From CAKSQF01 sp051868045 (GTDB taxonomy: Bacteria > Bacillota > Clostridia > Oscillospirales > CAG-272): 42,791 nucleotides of DNA. The translations under genes were made by a program, and so were the position numbers. A model generated the notes under the pieces. It had not been told where the DNA came from. It was given only the letters and a program-made list of their open reading frames with translations, and ran no database searches. Positions 24,625 to 32,783 of the stretch are shown piece by piece (the stretch's first letter is position 1; every line of letters begins with the position of its first letter). The stretch spans positions 1-42,791 of the forward strand of contig JBJDZN010000013.1 in assembly GCA_051868045.1 (NCBI GenBank), read 5' to 3'.

Positions 24625-25533
24625 TTATTCTTCTGCTGCCTCAGTGATTTCCGACGGCTCCGTCGTTTCCTCGGGAATTACCGTCACGATGACACCGTTC
24701 TCGAAATAGCCGGTATAATCCGGACGCTCACCGGAGGCAAAATGGTAGGTTCCGTAGCCTGTGATGGTCCCCTTGTAAAAGTCGCCCTCATAGACATCGC
24801 CGTTGGCAAAGGTGTATATACCGCTACCACTGCGCAGATCGCCGACAAAGGTTCCTTCGTACCTGTCGCCGTTGGCGAAGGTCAGGACTCCGTACCCGTT
24901 CTTGGCATCATTCTGATACTCGCCCTCGTAAACACTGCCGTCCGAGAAGGTGTAAACTCCCTTTCCGTGGCGGAGATTGTTCACATACTCTCCCACATAA
25001 CTTTCCGAGGGACCGTCCTTGCCTGCCCAGACATAACTTCCGTATCCCCACTTGACGCCGTTCTGAAGCTGACCTACATAAATATCGCCGTTTTTGTAGT
25101 AGTAACTGCCGCTTCCCGAGATCTCGCCGAAGTAAAACTCGCCCTCGTAAACATCCCCGCCGGAGAAGGTCAGTCTTCCCTTGCCGTCACGGAGCAGGCA
25201 GTTCACCTCGCCGATATACTCCTTTCCGTCGTCATAGGAAATGGTGTACAGCTCACCCAAAAGAACTTCGCCGTTCTGAAATTCCAGACTGCTTCCGTAA
25301 TAGGACAGCTCAGCCTTCTGACCGTCGGAATAGTAGATTTTGCCCTCTGCAGGAATTCCGTTTTCGTTCAGCGTCCCGATAAACTTGGATCTGCCATGCT
25401 CGGAGGTTTCGTAGCTGACATAGCGGGTGCCGGAAAACCAGATGGCGGCAATCACAATCCCGGTCAGCAGAATTGCCGCACACGGGACCAGAATGAGAAA
25501 TTTTTTCAGACTCATACCCTTCCGGGATGCCAT
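24625..25533 (-). CDS. MORN-repeat membrane protein
   Basis: This 302-residue protein has a short basic N-terminus, one membrane helix (about 12-34) and an exported domain with at least seven full MORN repeats of 22-25 residues (YEGEF, YVGQL, YVGEY, YEGEY, YEGTF and YEGDF types, each with GxG and a following FxxGD), then an acidic Glu/Thr tail. MORN repeats form elongated beta-hairpin sheets that bind proteins or lipids; no enzyme activity is implied. The start at 25533 has AGGTGG upstream and leaves a normal signal anchor; an upstream Met would add 28 residues without a ribosome site. Confidence 0.85.
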   Translation of the reverse strand: MASRKGMSLKKFLILVPCAAILLTGIVIAAIWFSGTRYVSYETSEHGRSKFIGTLNENGIPAEGKIYYSDGQKAELSYYGSSLEFQNGEVLLGELYTISYDDGKEYIGEVNCLLRDGKGRLTFSGGDVYEGEFYFGEISGSGSYYYKNGDIYVGQLQNGVKWGYGSYVWAGKDGPSESYVGEYVNNLRHGKGVYTFSDGSVYEGEYQNDAKNGYGVLTFANGDRYEGTFVGDLRSGSGIYTFANGDVYEGDFYKGTITGYGTYHFASGERPDYTGYFENGVIVTVIPEETTEPSEITEAAEE

Positions 25534-25767
25534 AAGGATACCCACCTTTCTCACATAGCTGAAGTTTTGCCCCATCCGGCGGACTCCGGAAAGGTTGCGC
25601 TCCGGCAGCCGAGGCAAAAAAACGCCCTCTTTGTCGTCTATGCCGCAAAAATGACGGCAAAATCGTTTAAAATTTCAAAAAAGAATCGTCCGCCTGTCCG
25701 CCCGTCCGCATGGCGGCAACCCCACAGAGAGACAGTCAGGGCAGACCGCCTTTGCCGCCTTATGCCG

Positions 25768-26277
25768 TTACCCGGCGGTGACGGAGGCAAACAGATCGGT
25801 GATGTAGGGAATAAAGAGCAGCAGGGCATAGGCGACTACCACGAAGATAATCACACCCACCAGAAGGGTGATGATGTCGGTTCCCTTGGCACTGTATCTC
25901 AGGTCCACCTTGATGCGGTTGGACTCGTCCACATAGAAGTGGGCAGTGTTGATGTCCATTCTCTTGGTGCGGGCGGAAAAGGTGTAGCCCGAAGCGTCGG
26001 TGGTGAAATTATCATCCGCCTCCCAGACCATCTTCCGAAGCACCGATCCGTCCCGGAGGGCATGCTTGACAAAAATGTTCTTGCCATAGCCAAGCTCTTC
26101 AAGGGTCCGTGCGCTGTCGGGACCGGAGGCACCGCTCCGGAGCAGAGCCCGCACGAAGGAACCGATGACCCGCTTGTTATAATAAAGGGAGCAGGCACCG
26201 ATGACGATTCCGATGAACACCGACCAGATGACGATCTGCAAGGAATCGGCACGACTGAGCATATCAAGGAATGACAT
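25768..26277 (-). CDS. Hypothetical two-helix membrane protein
   Basis: This 169-residue protein is not a family I can name. Membrane helices lie at about residues 14-33 and 134-158. The section between them (about 40-130) is charged and predicted exported or cytoplasmic depending on topology. The start at 26277 has AGAGG 8 bases upstream; the longer frame from 26358 starts inside the promoter region. An extended -10 (TGGTATAAT on the minus strand, 26327-26335) lies about 50 bases upstream. It precedes the MORN gene by 234 bases on the same strand. Confidence 0.65.
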   Translation of the reverse strand: MSFLDMLSRADSLQIVIWSVFIGIVIGACSLYYNKRVIGSFVRALLRSGASGPDSARTLEELGYGKNIFVKHALRDGSVLRKMVWEADDNFTTDASGYTFSARTKRMDINTAHFYVDESNRIKVDLRYSAKGTDIITLLVGVIIFVVVAYALLLFIPYITDLFASVTAG

Positions 26278-26326
26278 AGAAAAACCTCTTTTTCTCTTCT
26301 GACTGAGTTTCCGTTTGGTACCCTTC

Positions 26327-26335
26327 ATTATACCA
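26327..26335 (-). promoter_or_regulatory. Extended -10 promoter of the two-helix protein gene
   Basis: On the minus strand TGGTATAAT gives a perfect -10 with an upstream TG. No good -35 is visible. Confidence 0.5.
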
Positions 26336-26531
26336 GAAGTTTGGATGGAATTTATCACATATTTGTGAAGATTTCATAAATTTTATGTCGGATTTTTGCA
26401 GGGGCGGAAACAGAATCCGAAGAGATTCCTTTTTGCATACGCATAAAACGGGAAGTGAAGGCAATACTAGCCACAGCAAGCAAATTTTCGCAAGCTAACT
26501 CTGAAATCAGAATTTGAAAAGGATGGTAAGT

Positions 26532-27218
26532 ATGCAAATGAAAAAAAAGCTCCCGATCAATGAAAAGACCCTTTACTCGATCCTATGGGGGTGTACGGTG
26601 GTTGCGGCAGGTGCGGTGATCATTCTGACCGTTTTCGCCTTCGCAAAACGATCCAATAAAGCCCCTTCTTCCCTGACTGCCGATCCGTCGTCGGAAGTCA
26701 GCTCGGTGACCTCCGATACCGTTCCCTCCACCGTCGGCACGACGGAAACCGTCCCCTCCACCGCTCCCGACACCTCGGAGGAAATTGACGCACCCGTCCT
26801 GCGTTTCGTTCTTCCCACGGCGGGAACGCTGTCAAAGTCCCACAGCATTGACACTCTGTCCTACTCGCTGACGATGAACGACTACCGCACCCACCGTGGC
26901 GTGGACCTGTCGGCTGAAATCGGGGATGCCGTCTACGCCTGCGCTGACGGCATCATCACGGGGGTCTACACCGATCCTCTCATGGGTCAGTGCATCGAAA
27001 TCACCCACTCCGGCGGCTACAAGTCGCTGTATAAGAATCTCGCCGAAGAGCTTCCCGAAGGCATTGTCGAAGGATGCACGGTGAAGGCAGGTCAGATCAT
27101 CGCCGCCATCGGGGAATCCGCCTGCGTGGAAATTGCCGACGAACCCCACCTCCACTTCGAGCTGACGCTGAACGGCGATCCCATCGACCCCGCCACCGTA
27201 CTGGGTCTTGAAGGATAA
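26532..27218 (+). CDS. SpoIIQ-like M23/LytM-domain membrane protein
   Basis: This 228-residue protein has one membrane helix (about 12-36), a Ser/Thr/Pro-rich linker (about 37-85) and an exported LytM/M23 domain. Zinc and catalytic residues are complete: H121 and D125 (HRGVD), H206 and H208 (HLH). Single-helix LytM proteins of this length resemble SpoIIQ, which pairs with SpoIIIAH across the forespore membranes; clostridial SpoIIQ keeps the active-site histidines. A general peptidoglycan hydrolase is the alternative. The start at 26532 has AAAAGGA upstream; earlier codons in frame are less well spaced. Confidence 0.75.
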   Translation: MQMKKKLPINEKTLYSILWGCTVVAAGAVIILTVFAFAKRSNKAPSSLTADPSSEVSSVTSDTVPSTVGTTETVPSTAPDTSEEIDAPVLRFVLPTAGTLSKSHSIDTLSYSLTMNDYRTHRGVDLSAEIGDAVYACADGIITGVYTDPLMGQCIEITHSGGYKSLYKNLAEELPEGIVEGCTVKAGQIIAAIGESACVEIADEPHLHFELTLNGDPIDPATVLGLEG

Positions 27219-27240
27219 AAAAGTTAAAGAAGAATAAAAT

Positions 27241-27273
27241 CAAGGGGGCTTTTGGAAAGAAGTCCCCCTTGAA
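27241..27273. repeat. Hairpin repeat family 2, second copy
   Basis: CAAGGGGGCTTTT pairs (12 of 13, with wobbles) with the GAAGTCCCCCTTG arm. Layout and sequence match 13725-13757. Confidence 0.5.
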
Positions 27274-27300
27274 CCCCGCAAAAACTTCTGAAAAGAAAAC

Positions 27301-27360
27301 CGCACCCATCGGGAAACCGCCTGCAAAATAAGGCTGTCCCGACCGGGTGCGTTTCCTTTT
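27301..27360 (+). terminator. Terminator after the LytM gene
   Basis: CGCACCC (27301) pairs with GGGTGCG (27345-27351), with an inner TCGGGA/TCCCGA stem. TTTCCTTTT follows. Confidence 0.65.
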
Positions 27361-27370
27361 AATAAGCAGA

Positions 27371-27421
27371 AAAAGATTGAGAAAGGAACCCTTTCCAAAG
27401 AGGCTCCTCTCTCAATCTTTT
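27371..27421 (-). terminator. Terminator of the beta-helix lipoprotein gene
   Basis: A 12-base outer stem (27371-27382 with 27410-27421) encloses two small hairpins. T-rich tracts lie on both sides. Confidence 0.65.
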
Positions 27422-27450
27422 ATTTTTACAGGCTGTTTTATTGGCTATCT

Positions 27451-29322
27451 TTACCCCAGCGTTGTAACGACATTGCCGGATGCGTCCGTCAGGGTGTAGG
27501 TCTGTCCGGACTGCAACAGATCGGAGCCGATCCAGAACCGTTGAGCGGCGACCGTTACCTCAAAGGAGAAGACTACGTTGCCCTGCGCATCCCTGACAGA
27601 ATACGGTCCCACGCCGAGCGAACTGTTTCCACTGACCGACCGGAGGGTTCCGGAAACCCTGATTGACGAGGAACTGCTGCCCAGAATCACGACGGTGCCG
27701 CCGCTGATCGTTACCGAACGCTCTGCGTCAATGGCTCCCGACACGCCCGTGGACGATGCCGCCTTGACCACCAGAATGCCGCCGGTGACGGTCAGGGAAT
27801 TATTGGAATCAATACCGTCGGTATCGCCCTGTCCAACCACAACATTCAGACTGCCGCCCGAAATGATGAAGTTTCCCGTAGAACTTGCCAGGTTGATGCC
27901 GTCATCGGTGGCGTAAATCTTCACGTCTCCTCCGGAGAACGTCAGATTGGTCTTGGATTCAATGCCCTCGGTGGAATTTTTGATGTCGATGGTGCCGCCT
28001 TCAACGGTCAGATCGCCGTGCGCCTGAATGCCCTTGCCGCCGGAGGAGGTCAGGGTCAGATTCGACGTCCCGCCGACAGTCAGGGTACCGGAGGAGTGGA
28101 CGCAGTGTCCGGTGCTGTTTATGACAATGATTCCTCCGATGATCTGAAGATCACTGCCTGCCTTGATCCCCTTGGAGGCGGGTGCCTGAGAGGAGGAACC
28201 GTTCATACCGCCCATGTTGCCAAATCCGCCGCCGTGACTGCCGCCCTTTCCACCGAAGCTGCCGCCCGGCTGTCCGGGTGCTGCGGACTGTCCGGTACTG
28301 CTTGTGCTGTCCGTGGAAACCTCGGTTCCGGTGGTGGTTATGCTGATTCCGCCGCCGGTGATATAGGTGTAAAGGGAGCCGTTGATGCCGTCAGATGCGG
28401 TGGTAATGGTGATTCTGCCGCCGCTGATGAAGACATATCCCTTGGAGGTGTCCTCCTCTTCCTCGGTCTTGATGCCGTCACCGCCGGCGTTGATGGTCAG
28501 ATCGCCGCCGCAGACGGAAACCGCATTGTTGCCCTTCAGTCCCACGTTCTCGGCGGTGAGATTCAAAGTACCCGAAACGATCTTCAGGGTCTTTTTGGTG
28601 GCGATGGCGTTGTTGTAGCTTGATGTGACATTCAGACTGCCCGATCCGTTGATGCTCAGGCTGATCTTGGCATAGATCGCCGCAGGGGAGCGGGTGTCGG
28701 TGTCCGATCGGACGGTGGTATCACGGTCGGTGATCGTGTTGGTACTGCCTTCAGCCAGCGTCAGGATCAGCTTGTCGCCGGTTTCCGCAAGAATTGCCGC
28801 ATCGGTGCTGTTGGTGATCTCCACACCGTTGAGAATCAGCCGCACCTTTTCGGTGTCTCCCACGCTGACGACCACCTGACCCTCGGTCAGCTTGCCGGAC
28901 AGCTTATAGACCCCCTCCTCGGTGATCGTCAGTCTGCCGCCTTCAAAGACGGCACCGGTACCGCTAATTTCGGCGGTAGTCTGATTGAAGACCACGGTCT
29001 TCAGACCTTCCGGTTCTTCGGAGTCGTCCAGATCGTATTTGGAATAATCCACCGACAGACTTTCCACCGAAGAGGGTCCCTGTACGATCCGGGACTCGTC
29101 GATGGGCGTGCTTTGCTCACCCGACTGACCCGAGGTGACCGTACTGCCGGAATTTCCTTCATCCGGGGAATTCGGGATGGAACCGCTGTCAGAATAAAAG
29201 CCGCTGTCCCGATCGGAGACGGTGCTGTCCCCGAAAAATCCGACAGATCCGGCTCTTGCGCATCCTGCCAGAAGGGAACAAAGCAGAATCAGGGTCAGCA
29301 GTTTTGTTTTAAGATGCTTCAT
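27451..29322 (-). CDS. Cthe_2159-like beta-helix carbohydrate-binding lipoprotein (DUF4353)
   Basis: The protein has 623 residues. A lipoprotein signal ends in LLAGC with Cys21. A Ser/Gly-rich, disordered stretch (about 25-90) follows, then a long repetitive region with recurring ISGG, INAGGDGIK, ATDDGIN and STEGIESK turns. This is the pattern of the Cthe_2159 family of right-handed beta-helix proteins that bind calcium and polygalacturonate. A Gly/Met-rich insertion (GGKGGSHGGGFGNMGGM) interrupts the helix at about 370. It probably sits on the cell surface and binds acidic polysaccharide; it has no visible catalytic motif. The start at 29322 is chosen by the signal peptide and GAAAGGT. Confidence 0.85.
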   Translation of the reverse strand: MKHLKTKLLTLILLCSLLAGCARAGSVGFFGDSTVSDRDSGFYSDSGSIPNSPDEGNSGSTVTSGQSGEQSTPIDESRIVQGPSSVESLSVDYSKYDLDDSEEPEGLKTVVFNQTTAEISGTGAVFEGGRLTITEEGVYKLSGKLTEGQVVVSVGDTEKVRLILNGVEITNSTDAAILAETGDKLILTLAEGSTNTITDRDTTVRSDTDTRSPAAIYAKISLSINGSGSLNVTSSYNNAIATKKTLKIVSGTLNLTAENVGLKGNNAVSVCGGDLTINAGGDGIKTEEEEDTSKGYVFISGGRITITTASDGINGSLYTYITGGGISITTTGTEVSTDSTSSTGQSAAPGQPGGSFGGKGGSHGGGFGNMGGMNGSSSQAPASKGIKAGSDLQIIGGIIVINSTGHCVHSSGTLTVGGTSNLTLTSSGGKGIQAHGDLTVEGGTIDIKNSTEGIESKTNLTFSGGDVKIYATDDGINLASSTGNFIISGGSLNVVVGQGDTDGIDSNNSLTVTGGILVVKAASSTGVSGAIDAERSVTISGGTVVILGSSSSSIRVSGTLRSVSGNSSLGVGPYSVRDAQGNVVFSFEVTVAAQRFWIGSDLLQSGQTYTLTDASGNVVTTLG

Positions 29323-29371
29323 AAGGTTACCGTACCTTTCGTGATGGTCATACTGTTCTTTTAACGGCACT

Positions 29372-29400
29372 ATTATACCCTCATTTTTCACAAAAATCAA
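29372..29400 (-). promoter_or_regulatory. Promoter of the beta-helix lipoprotein gene
   Basis: On the minus strand TTGATT and a perfect TATAAT are separated by 17 bases. The promoter is 50 bases before the chosen start. Confidence 0.75.
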
Positions 29401-29606
29401 GGGACTTCACCGAAAAATCAGACAATCTTCACATTCATGGGGAGAAAGCGGGGGAAAATGGCGGGGGAAACGGCGAATCCCTCCCGGTCAGGTAAAATTT
29501 CATGCGTTTTGATGAAAAAAGTTTAACGGAGATTTTTCTGTGCCGTGTCGGCTTATTTTACAAGGGGCTGATAAGATAAAGCCAACACCAAAAGAAAGGG
29601 ATAAAG

Positions 29607-30629
29607 ATGAAAAGATTATTTCGTAAAAGCCATATGATTCCGGTATGGATTGTGCTCTGTCTGGTTATGCTTTCAGCAGTGCCTGCTTTTGCAACCGGAT
29701 CCGATCTGTCCGTGAAGGTTTCCGATCGTTACATAGCCGTACCGGACAGCGGAACCTTTACGTTTTCAATTGAGCTTGACTCCGGGGAAGAATACCGGGC
29801 TGCCGATGTGGGTCTGTTTATCAGCGACGGCGTCGAGATCACCTCGGTAAGCATCGACAACGGGGCGTCTGCCATCGGTCCGACTGAAGCGAGGGGACTT
29901 ATCTGGTTTGGCTATTTCAGCTCCCAAGCTGCCGCCGGTAAGACTGTGCTGACCGTTTCCGGCGTCTGCCGGGGGGCAGGCGACTGGGCGGTAAAGGTTG
30001 ACAGTGCCAAGATCACCCATCCCGACTATTCCACCACCCAGGTGGTATGCGGTCTGGTTGTGAATCTGAGCCGTGATGCCGGGGCAGCCACAACCACCAC
30101 TCCTGCCGGGACAACCACGACCACCGCCCCGATCACCGAAACAACGCCTGTCACCCCTTCCTCCACGGCACCGGTTACCAGTCAGGAGCCTGTGACCTCC
30201 GAGACACCCGCAACTTCCGAAGCTCCCGTGACCCCTTCCTCCACGGTTCCGACTACCGATACGGAACCTGTGACCTCCGAGGCTCCCGCAACTTCCGAAG
30301 CTCCCGTGACCCCTTCCTCTACGGTTCCGACTACCGATACGGAACCTGTGACCTCCGAGGCTCCGGCGACCTCCNNNNNNNNNNNNNNNNNNNNNNNNNN
30401 NNNNNNNNNNNNNNNNNNNNNNNNNNNNNNNNNNNNNNNNNNNNNNNNNNNNNNNNNNNNNNNNNNNNNNNNNNCCGCAAATCCCATATCCGATGAATCC
30501 CCCGAAGCACCCGTTACCGGCGATGTTAATGTGCCCTTGCTGCTGATCAGCTGTTCGGTGATTGCAGTCATCATAGCAGGCGCATTGATATATACCATTT
30601 ATAGAAACAAGATCAGAAAAGGAGAATGA
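29607..30629 (+). CDS. Membrane-anchored cohesin-like protein with Thr/Pro/Ser repeats (interrupted by a gap)
   Basis: A signal peptide (about 1-30) precedes a beta-sandwich of about 120 residues (about 33-153) that looks like a divergent cohesin: early VSDRYIAVPDSGTFTFSIEL, central GLIWFGYFSS, late VDSAKITHPD. A long Thr/Pro/Ser linker with a 26-residue repeat follows. After 100 N bases come APVTGD, a membrane helix and an RNKIRKGE tail. APVTGD might be a variant sortase signal, or the helix alone may anchor it. The true length and the frame across the gap are unknown. The stop overlaps the next reading frame at ATGA, and the next gene product carries a dockerin, so the two may bind each other. 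Confidence 0.7.
   Translation: MKRLFRKSHMIPVWIVLCLVMLSAVPAFATGSDLSVKVSDRYIAVPDSGTFTFSIELDSGEEYRAADVGLFISDGVEITSVSIDNGASAIGPTEARGLIWFGYFSSQAAAGKTVLTVSGVCRGAGDWAVKVDSAKITHPDYSTTQVVCGLVVNLSRDAGAATTTTPAGTTTTTAPITETTPVTPSSTAPVTSQEPVTSETPATSEAPVTPSSTVPTTDTEPVTSEAPATSEAPVTPSSTVPTTDTEPVTSEAPATSXXXXXXXXXXXXXXXXXXXXXXXXXXXXXXXXXXANPISDESPEAPVTGDVNVPLLLISCSVIAVIIAGALIYTIYRNKIRKGE
30186..30374 (+). repeat. 78-bp in-frame tandem repeat
   Basis: Units begin at 30186, 30264 and 30342 and encode EPVTSEAPATSEAPVTPSST plus VPTTDT, 26 residues each. Adjacent units differ at only a few positions. The array runs into the assembly gap, so the copy number is unknown. Confidence 0.9.
30375..30474. other. Assembly gap (100 N)
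   Basis: Exactly 100 N bases, a placeholder for a gap of unknown size. It falls within the tandem repeat, which probably broke the assembly. Confidence 0.98.
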
Positions 30630-30631
30630 AA

Positions 30632-32611
30632 ATGAATTTAAACAAACTGAAAAAGGTCGGTGCCATTACGCTTGCACTGGCAATGATGGCACCCTCTGCC
30701 ATCCAGGCACTGGCAGACACGGCTGATGAGGGAGCAACCGTCTCCAATGAATTCGTCAGCAGCACCGTAGTTGATGCTGACAAGGAGCCCAAGCAGCTGA
30801 ACGTTCACGTAGGCGACGATGCCGCATCTCAGGTCAATGTGACCTACACCACCGTTGCAGACACCCGCACCGTCATCGCCGTCACCAAGGCGGACGGAAC
30901 CGGCGGCACGATGTATTTTGAAGGCATCTCTTATCTGGGACTGGGCGGCAAGTATATCCACGAGATCACCGTCAGCGGTCTTGAGCCCTACACTCAGTAC
31001 AACTACACGGTAGGCGACGGCTTCAACAGCTACGACGGTTCCTTCAAGACCGCGCTGGCTCAGGGCGATACCACCCCCTTCACCTTTGTATACCTTGCTG
31101 ATACGCAGGTATCCAACGCCACCAACGCCAAGGCACTGGGTGCAACCCTTGCAGCAGTAAACGAGATGGATCCCGACTTCGTTTATCTCGCAGGCGACCA
31201 GACCGATACCAACAACAACGAAAGTCAGTGGGAGTGGTTCTTCAACAACGACGGTCTGTTCCCCACCGGCGGTGAGGATCTGTTCGCAAACCACACCATC
31301 GCCATCACCCAGGGTAACCACGACAATGACGAGATGTATCAGCACATCAATGCCCCTGCTGAAGCCGGCAACATCGTTTACAGCTTCGACTACGGCGTAG
31401 CAAAGTTCATCATCCTGAACCTTGAGGCAGCCCGTTATTCCAATGATGCAAGAGATCAGCAGGAAGCTTATCTGCGTGCCGAGGTTGCCGACGCAAAGGC
31501 AAACGGTCAGTGGGTTATCGTAGGCTTCCACAAATCGCTCTACACCGGCGCATCTCACATTGTTGACAGCGACGTTGTCGCAGCCAGAAAGTTCTGGTGT
31601 CCCATCTTCGCAGAGCTTGACGTCGACCTGGTTCTTCAGGGTCACGACCACGTTTACTCCAGAGGCTTCGTGACTGCTGAAGGAGAGAACGCAAATGCCG
31701 TACAGGACGAGAACGGCGTATACACTCAGCCCGACAATGCCCCCCTCTATATGGTAGGCGGACACGCCGGCGGTCTGAAATGGTACTCTCAGATCAACTA
31801 TACCGTTTCCGCAGGCGATCCTCTTGCCCTGAACTACTCTTTCCTGGACGTTGACTCGGCAGCCGGAGATAACGGCAGTGATGTTCTCAAGGAGCAGGTC
31901 ATCACCACCCTCGAAGTCACCAACGAAAAGATCAGCGTTGTCAACTACTGCTTCAAGTACGACACCACCACCGACACCATCACCACTGAGATGTACGTTT
32001 ACGACTCCTTCTCCGTACAGCGTGACCTCGAAGAGAACGCCACCTCCTTTGTAGACGGCGACGAGCTGGTCATTGTTGAGGAAGATAACACCGTCGAATA
32101 CACCGTATCCTTCTCCAACACCATCGACGCAAACGCATTCCAGACGGCTCTGACCTATGACGAAACCGTTCTCGAGCTTGTCAGCGTTGAAAGTGACATT
32201 GAGAATCCCCTCTTCACCAGCCTTTCTGATGAAAACGGCGTTGCAGACTTCATCGTTGGACTGAACACCTCCATTGACGCACAGGAAAAGACGGCAATCG
32301 TGAAGTACATTTTCAAGCTGAAGGAAGGCGTGGATGCCGACGAAGTCACCGTAACGTTGACCAAGGCAGACACCGTCTATGTGGCTGAAAACAAAGACAT
32401 CGTTTCGAACATACTGAAGAAAGAAGCAACCACCATCCTCTACTCCTACGAAAGGGCGAGTGACATCAACAAGGACGGCAAAGTCACGCTGGCAGACCTG
32501 TCCTATGCACTGGGATACTACCAGACCGCCGAGGCAATCTGCGACATCAATCTTGACGGCGTCGTAGATACCACCGACTTTGCCATCATCAGCGATTACA
32601 TCCGCAAATAA
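30632..32611 (+). CDS. Secreted purple-acid-phosphatase-like metallophosphoesterase with dockerin
   Basis: The protein has 659 residues. A signal peptide (about 1-29) is followed by a fibronectin-like purple-acid-phosphatase N-domain (about 50-145) and a metallophosphoesterase core (about 150-400) with LADTQ, GDQTD, GNHDND, GFHKS and GHDHVYSR metal-ligand motifs. A cohesin/CBM-like beta-sandwich (about 485-590) and a type I dockerin (about 605-659) with two calcium loops, DINKDGKVTLAD and DINLDGVVDTTD, end the protein. It probably removes phosphate from external phosphoesters while docked to a cohesin. AGGAG is 8 bases before ATG 30632; the ATG at 30626 overlaps the previous stop but is only 2 bases from it. 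Confidence 0.9.
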   Translation: MNLNKLKKVGAITLALAMMAPSAIQALADTADEGATVSNEFVSSTVVDADKEPKQLNVHVGDDAASQVNVTYTTVADTRTVIAVTKADGTGGTMYFEGISYLGLGGKYIHEITVSGLEPYTQYNYTVGDGFNSYDGSFKTALAQGDTTPFTFVYLADTQVSNATNAKALGATLAAVNEMDPDFVYLAGDQTDTNNNESQWEWFFNNDGLFPTGGEDLFANHTIAITQGNHDNDEMYQHINAPAEAGNIVYSFDYGVAKFIILNLEAARYSNDARDQQEAYLRAEVADAKANGQWVIVGFHKSLYTGASHIVDSDVVAARKFWCPIFAELDVDLVLQGHDHVYSRGFVTAEGENANAVQDENGVYTQPDNAPLYMVGGHAGGLKWYSQINYTVSAGDPLALNYSFLDVDSAAGDNGSDVLKEQVITTLEVTNEKISVVNYCFKYDTTTDTITTEMYVYDSFSVQRDLEENATSFVDGDELVIVEEDNTVEYTVSFSNTIDANAFQTALTYDETVLELVSVESDIENPLFTSLSDENGVADFIVGLNTSIDAQEKTAIVKYIFKLKEGVDADEVTVTLTKADTVYVAENKDIVSNILKKEATTILYSYERASDINKDGKVTLADLSYALGYYQTAEAICDINLDGVVDTTDFAIISDYIRK

Positions 32612-32643
32612 GACGAAGCCACATCGTCAATCACCGGCAAAAA

Positions 32644-32675
32644 AACCTGCGCTTTCCGCAAGGGGAGCGTAGGTT
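32644..32675. terminator. Hairpin after the phosphatase gene
   Basis: A 14-base stem with wobbles (32644-32657 with 32662-32675) and a GCAA tetraloop. An A tract lies before it, so the T tract suits minus-strand transcripts; it is weak for the plus strand. Confidence 0.5.
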
Positions 32676-32783
32676 CTCTGCCGTTTATTCCGAATAGAAT
32701 TTATGCCGTTCATGCCCTGATCGTCGGAGCGGCGAACCTTTCGGCAGAAACTTCAATTACATGAGAAAGAAACGGTCATAAAT

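Noticed and set aside
30186..30374. CRISPR array
   Set aside because: Units are adjacent with no spacers and encode an in-frame Thr/Pro linker.
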